Positions 18,423-27,387 of a DNA stretch of 64,000 bases are shown here, piece by piece. Both the position numbers and the translations under genes were made by a program. Within the stretch, counting starts at the first letter, position 1. Each line of letters begins with the position of its first letter. The DNA comes from Dyadobacter subterraneus. GTDB taxonomy: Bacteria; Bacteroidota; Bacteroidia; Cytophagales; Spirosomataceae. The stretch covers positions 1,922,001 through 1,986,000 of the forward strand of contig NZ_JACYGY010000001.1 of NCBI RefSeq assembly GCF_015221875.1, in the 5' to 3' direction. The notes beneath the pieces were generated by a model. It saw only the letters and a program-made list of their open reading frames with translations, was not told the DNA's origin and ran no database searches.

Positions 18423-19535
18423 ATGGAGACCAATCAAACAGCAGGCGTTGCAAACGAACCAGCACCTAAAAAGAAAAGTTACACTTTCCCAATCATCCTG
18501 GCAGTTCTTGTTATTGTGGGAGGAACCTGGGGTTATACAAAATACAACCACGGATTGCACCATGAAGAAACTGATGATGCACAGGTTGATGCTGACATCA
18601 GCCCGGTAATCCCACGTATTTCAGGATATATTACAGAAATCAGAGTAAAAGATAACCAGCTGGTTCACAAAGGCGATACGCTTATTGTACTTGACAATCG
18701 TGATCAGCAAATTAAGCTTGAACAGGCAGAAGCTAATTTGTATGCTTCTCAGGGAAATTTAGTTGTAGCAAATGCTACAACAACGGCATCGGCAGCAACC
18801 GGAAGCACTTATGTTGCTAACGTTGAAGTTGCAGAAGCACAAATTGAGCAGGCAAAAGTAAGTGTATGGAGAGCGAACCAGGATTTTGCGAGATATGAAA
18901 ATCTGATCAAAGATCACTCGATCACACAACAGGAATACGAACAGGCTTTGGCAACAAAACAAACGGCTGAACGTCAGTTGCAGGTTTTAATTTCTCAGAA
19001 AAACGCAGCACAACGTCAGGCAAAAGCAGCAACTTCTCAAACAGCTGCCACTTCACGCCAGACAGGTGTTGTTAATGCAAATATTAAGGCACGTCAGGCT
19101 GATATTGACAATGCAAAACTAAATTTGTCATACACAATTATCACTGCACCAACAGACGGACACGTTTCAAAAGTGAACGCGCAATTGGGACAATATTTAC
19201 AGGCCGGACAATCTCTTTTCAGTATCATCGCAAGTTCTCAGCCATGGGTTGTGGCAAACTTTAAAGAAACTCAGCTTACAAAAATGAAACTTGGTCAGAA
19301 CGTTAAAGTGCATATTGACGCATATCCTGACCACGTTTTTGAAGCAAAAGTAGCATCGTTCTCTCCTGCAACAGGAGCACGTTTTGCACTATTGCCTCCT
19401 GATAACGCAAGTGGTAACTTTGTAAAAGTTGTTCAGCGTCTGCCGATTCGTATAGAATTTAAAGAAAGCAGAGATGAATTTATTCAACGTCTGCGCCCTG
19501 GAATGAATGTGTTTGTAGATGTTGAGCTGGATTAA
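18423..19535 (+). CDS. HlyD/EmrA-family membrane fusion protein
   Basis: The 370-residue protein has a short cytoplasmic N-terminus, one membrane helix (about residues 17-38, SYTFPIILAVLVIVGGTWGY), then a lipoyl-like domain split by a long coiled-coil hairpin rich in Gln and Ala (about residues 100-225). The block HHEETDDAQVDADISPVIPRISGYITEIRVKDNQLVHKGD is typical of EmrA. It bridges the DHA2 permease and the TolC channel. Gaps of 69 and 74 bp to its neighbours fit a single operon. Confidence 0.94.
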   Translation: METNQTAGVANEPAPKKKSYTFPIILAVLVIVGGTWGYTKYNHGLHHEETDDAQVDADISPVIPRISGYITEIRVKDNQLVHKGDTLIVLDNRDQQIKLEQAEANLYASQGNLVVANATTTASAATGSTYVANVEVAEAQIEQAKVSVWRANQDFARYENLIKDHSITQQEYEQALATKQTAERQLQVLISQKNAAQRQAKAATSQTAATSRQTGVVNANIKARQADIDNAKLNLSYTIITAPTDGHVSKVNAQLGQYLQAGQSLFSIIASSQPWVVANFKETQLTKMKLGQNVKVHIDAYPDHVFEAKVASFSPATGARFALLPPDNASGNFVKVVQRLPIRIEFKESRDEFIQRLRPGMNVFVDVELD

Positions 19536-19609
19536 GATGCAGGAATTAAATGGTGAGTTTGCCCGGCAAACTCACCTGATTATCTTCTCATCAATAAAAT
19601 AATTAGCAT

Positions 19610-21184
19610 ATGGAATTACAACCATCCCTGGTAGAGTACGGCTTTCGACGGGTAATCATTACAATCACAGCCGTAATGTGTGCGCTTCTGGAAATTGTCG
19701 ATACGACGATTGTGAACGTGGCCTTGAATGATATGCGGGGGAATTTGGGTGGAACTCTTTCTGAAGTGAGCTGGGTAATTACAGCTTATGCCATTGGTAA
19801 CGTAATCATAGTACCAATGACAAGCTGGCTTTCACAACAATTTGGCCGTCGGAATTATTTCGCCGCTTCGATCATCATTTTTACAGTAGCATCTTTTTGC
19901 TGCGGCAATTCGGATAATATCTGGGAACTTGTATTTTTCCGTTTAATCCAGGGTTTTGGTGGTGGTGCATTACTTGTTACTGCCCAAACTTTAATTACGG
20001 AAAGTTATCCTCCCGAAAAACGCGGAATGGCGCAGGCTATCTATGGTTTAGGTGTTATTGTTGGTCCTACGTTAGGTCCTCCGCTGGGTGGATACATTGT
20101 AGATAATTACAGCTGGCCTTACATTTTTTACATCAATATCCCATTAGGGATTATCGCTGCACTTTTAACATTGCAGTTTATCCGCAGCCCAAAATATTCA
20201 GAGAAAAAATCAGCCAATGAAATTGACTGGTGGGGAATTGGTCTGTTGGCACTTGCAGTTGGATCTTTACAATACGTTTTGGAAAAAGGTCAGGAAGATG
20301 ACTGGTTTAATGACGAGATCATTGTAATCTGTTCAATCCTTGCAGTGCTCGGCTTCTTCTTTTTTATCTGGCGTGAGCTTAGTTACAAAAATCCGATTGT
20401 GGCGTTAAGAGTACTAAAAAATAGTAATCTTATGGTCGGGACCGTTCTATCATTTGTATTAGGGTTTGGTCTTTACGGTTCAACATTTATCATTCCGCTT
20501 TACACACAGGCAACACTGGGCTGGACAGCGACACAGTCGGGTATGTTGATGGTCCCCGCCGCGCTTGTGACAGCATTTTGTATGCCCATTGTCGGGCAAC
20601 TTATCCAGCGCGGTGTTAAGCAGCAATATCTGGTAGCAGGCGGAATGGTCGTGTTTTTTATATATAGTTTCTGGGGTTACAATATACTTACTCCTGACAC
20701 CAGTAAAGATGCATTTTTCTGGATGCTGATCGTCAGGGGAGCAGGTTTGGGATTCCTTTTTGTACCTATTTCAACTTTGGCTTTGTCAACTTTGAAAGGT
20801 CGGGAAATTGGAGAAGGTGCTGCATTTACAGGTATGATGCGTCAGCTTGGGGGATCGTTCGGTGTGGCGGTAATTACTACTTACATAGCCAGGCAAAATA
20901 TGCAGCACCGCAGCGATCTTGTAAGTCGTCTGGATATCAATAATCCAGCTGTGCAGCAACGTGTTGAAGGTTTACAGAGAAACTTTATGGGCAAAGGAAT
21001 GTCCCCTGACGTAGCTTTGAAAAGTGGATATCAAATGCTAGAATACAGTGTTTACAAGCAAGCCACAGTGCTGTCTTATATGGACGTATTTCTTTTCCTG
21101 GGATGTCTGTTTTTATTCTGTGTCCCGTTCGTTTTAATAACAAGACCAGGAAAAACGAAGATAGATCCCTCATCAGTACATTAA
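19610..21184 (+). CDS. DHA2-family MFS multidrug permease (EmrB-like)
   Basis: The 524-residue protein has about 14 hydrophobic helices. Family motifs are motif C-like and A-like stretches: LEIVDTTIVNVALNDM in helix 1, SWVITAYAIGNVIIVPMTSWLSQQFGRR, and GLGVIVGPTLGPPLGGYIVDNYSWPYIFYINIPLG. It is a proton-driven drug exporter working with the HlyD and TolC proteins encoded upstream. A stem-loop with a T run follows its stop codon, closing the operon. Confidence 0.95.
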   Translation: MELQPSLVEYGFRRVIITITAVMCALLEIVDTTIVNVALNDMRGNLGGTLSEVSWVITAYAIGNVIIVPMTSWLSQQFGRRNYFAASIIIFTVASFCCGNSDNIWELVFFRLIQGFGGGALLVTAQTLITESYPPEKRGMAQAIYGLGVIVGPTLGPPLGGYIVDNYSWPYIFYINIPLGIIAALLTLQFIRSPKYSEKKSANEIDWWGIGLLALAVGSLQYVLEKGQEDDWFNDEIIVICSILAVLGFFFFIWRELSYKNPIVALRVLKNSNLMVGTVLSFVLGFGLYGSTFIIPLYTQATLGWTATQSGMLMVPAALVTAFCMPIVGQLIQRGVKQQYLVAGGMVVFFIYSFWGYNILTPDTSKDAFFWMLIVRGAGLGFLFVPISTLALSTLKGREIGEGAAFTGMMRQLGGSFGVAVITTYIARQNMQHRSDLVSRLDINNPAVQQRVEGLQRNFMGKGMSPDVALKSGYQMLEYSVYKQATVLSYMDVFLFLGCLFLFCVPFVLITRPGKTKIDPSSVH

Positions 21185-21222
21185 AAAGAAGTGTTTGTTA
21201 AATTTGGTATAGTAGTAGTTTC

Positions 21223-21261
21223 AAAGAAGCTTTCCCATTATAGGGAAGCTTCTTTTTTTTT
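21223..21261 (+). terminator. Intrinsic terminator of the EmrAB-like operon
   Basis: A stem AAGAAGCTTTCCC / GGGAAGCTTCTT with one bulged base and a short ATTATA loop is followed by an uninterrupted T run. It lies about 40 bp after the DHA2 stop codon. Confidence 0.85.
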
Positions 21262-21378
21262 AAAATCATTGAATTTTTTATCATACTATCCCTCCCTTGC
21301 TTCTTTTGTAAACTAATTCCTGATTTGTATGTAAGTTTATGATAATCATTTTTTCCTCAATTGAATCCTGATCGATCC

Positions 21379-22215
21379 ATGTTACCAACTTTGGGAATTG
21401 ATAATATAATTCAGGTTCCGGCCGCCACAGAAGGTTTTAGAATTATGCATCATCAGCCCATCAATATGCCGTTGATAAGGGAAGCGCATAAACATGATTT
21501 TTTCATGCTTTTGATTGTTGAAAAGGGCAGCGGAACACACACCATTGATTTTGAAAATTATGAGGTTAGTGATTATACTATTTTCTTTCTTGCGCCCGGA
21601 CAAGCGCATCACTGGGATCTTTCACCAGAAACTACCGGATACCAAATTCTTTTCCCGGCTGATTTTCTTAAAAATTATAAAATTGAAAACCCGTTTTTTA
21701 AAACAAAATCAATTCCATTTCTGCCTGTCAATCAGGAATATTATGATCAGCTAACCTCCGAAATCAGGCAAATGGAAAAGGAGTTGAAAATTTCTTTACC
21801 TTATACGGATGCTATTATTCAAAACAGACTTCTTATCATTTTGTCTCTTTTAAGGCGCTGGTATGATGAAAGTTATCAGGATTCTTATGTCGTGAAACCG
21901 AACAGATTGCTTCAAAATTTTGCATCACTTCTGGATGAAAATTATCAACAGCATAACGAAGTTGCATTTTACGCTAACAAACTTCACGTCACAGCAAATT
22001 ATCTGAATACAGTTTGTAAAAAAGAGTCGGGACAAACGGCTGGTGAACATATCCGGGACAGGATTTTGCTGGAAATCAAGCGTATGCTGATCCTGACAAA
22101 TGTTGATATCAAGGAAATCGCTTTTGGACTGGGTTTTAATGATACTTCCTACTTTGGACGGTTTTTTAAAAAATTCACAGGACAAACGCCGTTGTCTTTC
22201 CGGAGAAATCAGTAA
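21379..22215 (+). CDS. AraC-family transcriptional regulator
   Basis: The ATG at 21379 is preferred over a TTG at 21361. The roughly 278-residue product has an N-terminal cupin sensor (REAHKHDFFMLLIVEKGSGTHTIDF, with a conserved His) and a C-terminal AraC HTH pair ending FNDTSYFGRFFKKFTGQTPLSFRRNQ. It follows the efflux operon terminator and precedes a secreted amidohydrolase gene. Either could be its target; the sequence does not decide. Confidence 0.92.
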   Translation: MLPTLGIDNIIQVPAATEGFRIMHHQPINMPLIREAHKHDFFMLLIVEKGSGTHTIDFENYEVSDYTIFFLAPGQAHHWDLSPETTGYQILFPADFLKNYKIENPFFKTKSIPFLPVNQEYYDQLTSEIRQMEKELKISLPYTDAIIQNRLLIILSLLRRWYDESYQDSYVVKPNRLLQNFASLLDENYQQHNEVAFYANKLHVTANYLNTVCKKESGQTAGEHIRDRILLEIKRMLILTNVDIKEIAFGLGFNDTSYFGRFFKKFTGQTPLSFRRNQ

Positions 22216-22335
22216 TCTGTACTATGAAAGTGCTAACCTGTGCCATAACACTAATTTTGGTACAAGTAATTTTGTGACTTAACAATTCATTCCTGACTTT
22301 TTACTGATAATTTAAATTCACTCCGATAGTTTATT

Positions 22336-23760
22336 ATGAAAAAGATATGCATTTGCCTCCTCATCAATCTGATTGCATTTTCATCATTTTCCCAAAAAAT
22401 AAAAGCGGATCTGATCATTTCTGATGTCAATATTATTGATGTAAAAACCGGAAAAATTATTCCTCATCAATATATTACTGTTGATAAAGATGTCATTACC
22501 GGCGTTTATAATCAAAAAACTGCCGCAAATGTTACGGCTGAAAGGAGTGTTTCTGGTCAGGGAAAATATGCCATTCCGGGACTTTGGGATATGCATATGC
22601 ACTTTGGCGGCGGCGAAGCTTTGATCCAGGAAAACAAAAACCTGCTACCATTATTTCTGGCTCATGGCATCACGACGGTTCGTGATGCTTCCGCGGATAT
22701 CAGCAATAGTGTTTTGCAATGGCGTGAAGAAATCAAAGCGGGAACACTTTCTGGTCCAACGATTTTCACATCAGGCCCGAAGCTTGAAGGTTACAAATCT
22801 GTCTGGCTGGGAGATATTGAAATTGACACGGCCGAAGAAATTCCGAAAGCGCTGGATTCACTGGATGGTTTAAAAGTTGATTTTGTAAAAATCACCGACA
22901 ATACGATGAAACCGGAATTGTTTTTGGAAGCAGTTCGTCAGGCAAGAAAAAGAGGATACAAAGTTTCAGGACATATTCCATCGTCCCTTACGATGCAGGA
23001 CGTTATGGCAGCCGGATTGAGCTCTATCGAGCATATGTCTTACGTATTGCGGGCAGGTACAAAGAATGAAAAGGAAATTGCTGTATTATCGTCCACAGGA
23101 AAACTGAAAGGCAGAGAACTTAGCGAAAGAATCATGGCTGGTTTTGATGAAAAAACGGCCATGAAAGTATATCAGGAAATGGCAAAAAACGATATTTATG
23201 TTACACCAACACTTTCACTTCCGCACCTTTTAGCCAGATTTGATGAAGATAATCACCAGAACGACGCTTACCTGCAATACATCGGAAAAGGCCTTCAAAA
23301 AACATATCAAATGCGAATTGATCGTGTAATCAAAGATGATGACGAAGCCATAAAGTTCAGAAAAGCGATGAACGTAAAATCCGAATCTCCGATTCCTTTG
23401 CTCCAAAAAGCTGGTGTAAAAATCATGGCAGGAACTGATGCAGGTTATTTGAATTCATTCACTTACCCGGGAATCGGCCTTCATAAGGAACTTGAACTGA
23501 TGGTTGCAGCAGGTTTAACACCGCTTCAGGCTTTGCAGGCGTCTGTCATTAATCCGGCACTTTTCTTAAACAAAAGTCAGTATGGAAGTTTGACAAAAGG
23601 TAAAAAAGCGGATATTCTTTTATTAGATGAAAACCCGCTTTTAAACATTTCTTCAACTCAAAAAATTTACACCGTTGTAGTAAAAGGTCAGCCAATGACT
23701 CAATCAGATGTCAAAGCAACTTTGGAAGATGTAAAAAAGAAAACAGCTGCCGGTCTTTAA
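22336..23760 (+). CDS. Secreted amidohydrolase-superfamily protein
   Basis: The 474-residue product has a signal peptide (MKKICICLLINLIAFSSFSQ) and a metal-dependent amidohydrolase core. The first-strand metal motif is His-x-His (H87, H89 in WDMHMHF). Later features are VDFVKITD (likely carboxylated Lys), SGHIPSS, SIEHMSYV, and the metal Asp in AGTDAGY near residue 371, followed by the C-terminal strand GKKADILLLDENPL. It resembles imidazolonepropionase-like and prolidase-like secreted hydrolases, acting on a C-N bond in the periplasm. The substrate is unknown. Confidence 0.9.
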   Translation: MKKICICLLINLIAFSSFSQKIKADLIISDVNIIDVKTGKIIPHQYITVDKDVITGVYNQKTAANVTAERSVSGQGKYAIPGLWDMHMHFGGGEALIQENKNLLPLFLAHGITTVRDASADISNSVLQWREEIKAGTLSGPTIFTSGPKLEGYKSVWLGDIEIDTAEEIPKALDSLDGLKVDFVKITDNTMKPELFLEAVRQARKRGYKVSGHIPSSLTMQDVMAAGLSSIEHMSYVLRAGTKNEKEIAVLSSTGKLKGRELSERIMAGFDEKTAMKVYQEMAKNDIYVTPTLSLPHLLARFDEDNHQNDAYLQYIGKGLQKTYQMRIDRVIKDDDEAIKFRKAMNVKSESPIPLLQKAGVKIMAGTDAGYLNSFTYPGIGLHKELELMVAAGLTPLQALQASVINPALFLNKSQYGSLTKGKKADILLLDENPLLNISSTQKIYTVVVKGQPMTQSDVKATLEDVKKKTAAGL

Positions 23761-23768
23761 AAGAAATA

Positions 23769-26369
23769 TTATAGATTTTTAAGTTCAGTTAAGCCAGCTT
23801 CTGCTTCGAGTGAAAGTTGTCTTAATTGTTCTTTTAAATCCACCGGACGTATATTATTTTTCAAATCTCCTTCAATTTTTTTGAATTTATCCGCCGTAGA
23901 AAGTAGGCCGACGGAAAATAGTGAAGATCTGAATTTGTGTATTACCTGACGTAATTTTTCATTATCACCAGATTCCTCTGCCTTGACAATTAATTCTGAT
24001 TGTGACCCCAAATCACTTTCGAAAAGAGAGATAAGTTCATCTCTCAGCTCGGCATCACCTCCGGTAATTTCATTCAGATAAGTCATGTTCAATATTCCCG
24101 AATCCTGGGAATTTTCACCATTAAGATTGGCTGGATTCATTTCTTTGTAGTTTAGGTTTTGTTTGCCGGTCAGATTTGAAATAGCATGTAACAATTCGTT
24201 TTCCCGGAAAGGTTTTGAAATATAACTGTTTGCGCCTATGCTCAGGCATTCTTCCTTTTCTCCAACCATGGCATGAGCCGTCATTGTAATAATCGGCACG
24301 GTTTGAGAAATATCGCTTCTTATTTTTCTGATCGCGGTATAACCATCCATAATCGGCATTTGAATATCCATCAACACGAGGTCATAATCTCTTCTTTCGA
24401 GTTCATGAATTGCCTCCTGGCCGTTATGTACAATTGTCAATGGTATCGACATGCGTTCAAAAATTGCTTCCAGTAATTTTTGGTTTAGAAGATTATCCTC
24501 AGCCGCTAGAACCCGTATATCACCGATTGGAGTAATAACCGACGAAGAATCATCAGTGACTTCCATTTCTGTCAGATCTGTTACAACTTCAAAGGGAAAT
24601 TCAAGAATAAATGTCGTTCCTTTTCCAAGAACACTTTCAACCCGTATTGTCCCTCCAAGTAAATGAACGAGCGATTTTACAATACTCAGCCCAAGCCCGG
24701 TGCCACCAAATAATCGTGTTGTACTTTCTGATGCCTGGACGAAACGTTCAAAAATCTGGTTTATTTTATCTTCCGGAATCCCAATTCCACTATCAATGAT
24801 TGAAAACCGAATGGTTTGCGTATCGTCTTTCAATTCTGAAATCGGATCAACAATTAATTTCACGGATCCTTTTTCTGTAAATTTTATCGCATTTCCACAA
24901 ACATTAAGTAAGATTTGAGTCAACCGTAGTTTGTCTGAAACGATCATATGAGGCAATCCCGGCGAAAGAATTTTTTCATACCCAATTCCTTTTTCGCTGG
25001 CCCGCTGGCTTATAATGACAGAAACTGAATCAGCCAGTTCTAGTATCGAAGTATTGGTTTTGTCCAAAATTACTTGTCCAGCTTCGATCTTGGAGAAATC
25101 AAGAATATCGTTGATCAGGTCCAGAAGATTTTTACTGGCGATTTTTATGTAACTGACGTAATCACCACTTTTTAGATCCTTCACCTGCTCTTCCAGCAGA
25201 TTGGTAAAACCTACAATGGCATTGAGAGGCGTGCGTATTTCGTGACTGACGTTTGAAAGGAAAATATCTTTTACCCGAACGGATTTTTCAGCGATAGAAC
25301 GTGCTTTTTCCAACGCCGTTTCATAATTGGCGCGTTGCGTAATGTCCCTGAAAACAGTAATGGCATTTGTAATTTCTCCATCCAGACCGAGGATTGGCCG
25401 GGCACTGGTTTCAAGGTGATACAGCGTATTATCTTTGAGAAGATCAATTTTATTCCCCGTAGATTTTACACCATCCAGCGCCTCACTGACGGGCAATGTA
25501 TCGGATGTAAACCGGATATTATACCGCGAAGGGTCAAGGAGCATGATTTCATTCATCTGCTCTGTCAGCGGTTTGTCTTTGTTCAGACCCAGAATCTCCT
25601 TTCCCGACTGGTTTAAAAGTACAATTTCTTTATTAGTATCCAGTACCAAGACACCGTCTGGAATTGCTTCAATGTATTGATACAATAACCGCTCTTTTTG
25701 TCTGATTTCAAGTTGCAGCTGACGTTGTTTTTTCTGGTTCCATATCAAAGAAACGATTGAGAGAACGGTAAGGAAAAAGCCGAAGATGCTGGTTCCCATA
25801 ATAAAAAGAGTGGTCTTCTTCTGGGTTTTCTGAATGAGCATTCTTTGTGTCTCCAGGTGCCTGTTCTCCGCTTGTTCAATAGATTCAATTTTATTCATCA
25901 GGATTTGATTTAAATTTAATCCTTCTCCTTTTTGAATCATATCAAAAGCTTTTTGTGTGCCTTCTTTGCGGTAAACCGTCATTACCGCATGTGTATGCTC
26001 AACAATTTTACCGGAAATGTCTAATAATTCTTTAACCCTTTCAGTCTGGATTTTATCATTTTTTACCAAATTGAAAAGCGTGTCACTCATGCCCAAAAGT
26101 TTAACCTTTTTGGCATAAGTATCATCCAGTAGCTTTTCATTTCCCGTGATTACGAACTCGTGCATATTCGATTGAATATCTTTAGTCGATAATCCGAAAT
26201 TTGCAGTTTGATTTAGTATGCCAATGGTAACATTTACTCCCTGGTTGTGCAGCGACAAATCCTGTACATTTTTATATGCAAAATATTGGGATGCGAAGAT
26301 CAAGATCAAGCCGATGAAGATACTAACGTAAGACCACCGAAGAGCTTTGTCTTTTATTGATGACTGCAT
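23769..26369 (-). CDS. Hybrid sensor histidine kinase with receiver and Hpt domains
   Basis: Reading from an upstream TTG at 26402 gives 877 residues, but a -7-like TACATTTG overlaps that codon, so I prefer the ATG at 26369 (866 residues). Using the longer numbering: a membrane helix at about 22-42, a periplasmic helical sensor (CHASE3-like), a second helix at about 199-221, a PAS domain (about 230-345), HisKA with phospho-acceptor H387 in SHEIRTPLN, HATPase with DSGIGIP and GTGLGLSI, a receiver with D679 in LMDIQMP, and a C-terminal Hpt with H822. All phosphorelay residues are present, so signal should pass His-Asp-His to a separate regulator. No cognate regulator is adjacent. Confidence 0.93.
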   Translation of the reverse strand: MQSSIKDKALRWSYVSIFIGLILIFASQYFAYKNVQDLSLHNQGVNVTIGILNQTANFGLSTKDIQSNMHEFVITGNEKLLDDTYAKKVKLLGMSDTLFNLVKNDKIQTERVKELLDISGKIVEHTHAVMTVYRKEGTQKAFDMIQKGEGLNLNQILMNKIESIEQAENRHLETQRMLIQKTQKKTTLFIMGTSIFGFFLTVLSIVSLIWNQKKQRQLQLEIRQKERLLYQYIEAIPDGVLVLDTNKEIVLLNQSGKEILGLNKDKPLTEQMNEIMLLDPSRYNIRFTSDTLPVSEALDGVKSTGNKIDLLKDNTLYHLETSARPILGLDGEITNAITVFRDITQRANYETALEKARSIAEKSVRVKDIFLSNVSHEIRTPLNAIVGFTNLLEEQVKDLKSGDYVSYIKIASKNLLDLINDILDFSKIEAGQVILDKTNTSILELADSVSVIISQRASEKGIGYEKILSPGLPHMIVSDKLRLTQILLNVCGNAIKFTEKGSVKLIVDPISELKDDTQTIRFSIIDSGIGIPEDKINQIFERFVQASESTTRLFGGTGLGLSIVKSLVHLLGGTIRVESVLGKGTTFILEFPFEVVTDLTEMEVTDDSSSVITPIGDIRVLAAEDNLLNQKLLEAIFERMSIPLTIVHNGQEAIHELERRDYDLVLMDIQMPIMDGYTAIRKIRSDISQTVPIITMTAHAMVGEKEECLSIGANSYISKPFRENELLHAISNLTGKQNLNYKEMNPANLNGENSQDSGILNMTYLNEITGGDAELRDELISLFESDLGSQSELIVKAEESGDNEKLRQVIHKFRSSLFSVGLLSTADKFKKIEGDLKNNIRPVDLKEQLRQLSLEAEAGLTELKNL

Positions 26370-26399
26370 GTGAAGAAAATAATTTCCGTTGAGCTTTAC

Positions 26400-26407
26400 C
26401 AAATGTA
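26400..26407 (-). promoter_or_regulatory. Putative -7 element of the hybrid kinase gene
   Basis: Reverse-strand TACATTTG fits TAnnTTTG and ends at position 26400, so its last three bases overlap the TTG codon that begins the longest reading frame. A -33 TTTG is not clear (only a T-rich stretch about 20 bp upstream). If used, transcription starts inside the longest ORF and translation must begin at 26369. Confidence 0.45.
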
Positions 26408-26531
26408 ATATTGTTACCGGGAAAGTAAAAATATTTTGGACTTGGGCAAAGTTAAATCCTGTTGGTTCGGAAATTAATTAAAAGCCGGAAGAGAATTAGC
26501 CGTCTTAGTTGGCATAACGATTGGGAGCTAT

Positions 26532-26600
26532 TCATTTTTTCCAGTAGTCCACGATGGTTTTAATCATTTGCTGTAATTCATCAAAACCCGAAGGTTTCTA
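26532..26600 (-). pseudogene. C-terminal relic of a single-domain response regulator
   Basis: On the reverse strand, codons from 26597 down to the stop at 26532-26534 read KPSGFDELQQMIKTIVDYW plus KK. This is the helix-5 end of Rcp-type response regulators, starting with the conserved Lys-Pro. It is immediately preceded by an in-frame TAG (26598-26600) and another stop further up, and no receiver sequence is found upstream, so only a fragment remains. The rest of 26403-27001 contains one inverted repeat (26813-26842) and nothing else I can identify. Confidence 0.7.
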
Positions 26601-26812
26601 GAAAATTCGTTATACAGGTAATGGATAAGCATCCACAATCAACTTTTTGTAGTATCTATATGAAAGAAAGGAATGCATGTAATATAAAGACCATCATTGG
26701 TGTTTATATTAGGTCTTAGCTAAAAACCATTAATCGAGGCACTTTAAAGTCAGAAGCAATCAAAACCTGAATAACTTCTTTACTGTTAAAGAAATTTAAA
26801 GGAGCTACACAG

Positions 26813-26842
26813 TTATCAAAATGAAAGATTTCATTTTGATAA
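26813..26842. repeat. Perfect 14-bp inverted repeat
   Basis: Arms TTATCAAAATGAAA (26813-26826) and TTTCATTTTGATAA (26829-26842) are exact reverse complements separated by GA. It lies 160 bp beyond the end of the Rha-like gene. It lacks a following T run, so an operator or decayed terminator is as likely as an active terminator. Confidence 0.6.
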
Positions 26843-27001
26843 ATATTCTTGGCAAAATACTATTGCAAATAAATGCTAATAAGCTATATCGTATTCTGTA
26901 ACAATTATTTCACACTATCGGAAGGATATTTCTATTTTCCAAAAAGCGGATGTTACCAGATCCTTACAAAATCGGGTAACATTATTCACAACGAAGTATT
27001 A

Positions 27002-27349
27002 TTACAGGAATGAAGCCATTCCATCAAATTTTGCAATCACATTTTCTCGAAATGAAACCGGCGCGGCACTTTCCAAACTCATGACCAAAAGTACGAGACC
27101 TTCCCTTGTAATAAGAATAGATGGATCTGCTTTACCTGATGGCCAAAGACTTGGTGAAGGAAAGAAATTCGATTTTTTGAATTCCTTGCTGCACTCCAGT
27201 TTCTCAATTGATCTTAAAATGTCGTTATGAGACTTCCCGAACTGATCAGCTACTGCGGAAGAGGAGGTTGTAGGTTTCCCATTATTGTATGATACGAAAT
27301 ACATGCCTATCTGTGATTTGTTAATAACCTCATTTATGACAAATATCAT
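27002..27349 (-). CDS. Rha-family phage regulatory protein
   Basis: The 115-residue protein matches the phage pRha family: VADQFGKSHNDILRSIEKLECSKEF, then a variable Ser/Pro stretch, then ILITREGLVLLVMSLESAAPVSFRENVIAKFDGM. In lambdoid phages Rha interferes with growth in certain hosts. The N-terminus from 27349 (MIFVINEVINKSQ) may be over-extended; the Met at 27304 (MYFVSYNNGKP) is a good alternative. No other phage gene is nearby, so this is probably a domesticated or leftover gene. Confidence 0.75.
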   Translation of the reverse strand: MIFVINEVINKSQIGMYFVSYNNGKPTTSSSAVADQFGKSHNDILRSIEKLECSKEFKKSNFFPSPSLWPSGKADPSILITREGLVLLVMSLESAAPVSFRENVIAKFDGMASFL

Positions 27350-27387
27350 ACCATGTTAAAATGGGATTAGAATGGAGAATTATTTTC

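Noticed and set aside
19610..21184. DHA2 permease and RND permease as one combined efflux unit
   Set aside because: They lie on opposite strands, each with its own adaptor, TolC protein and regulator, so they are two separate systems.
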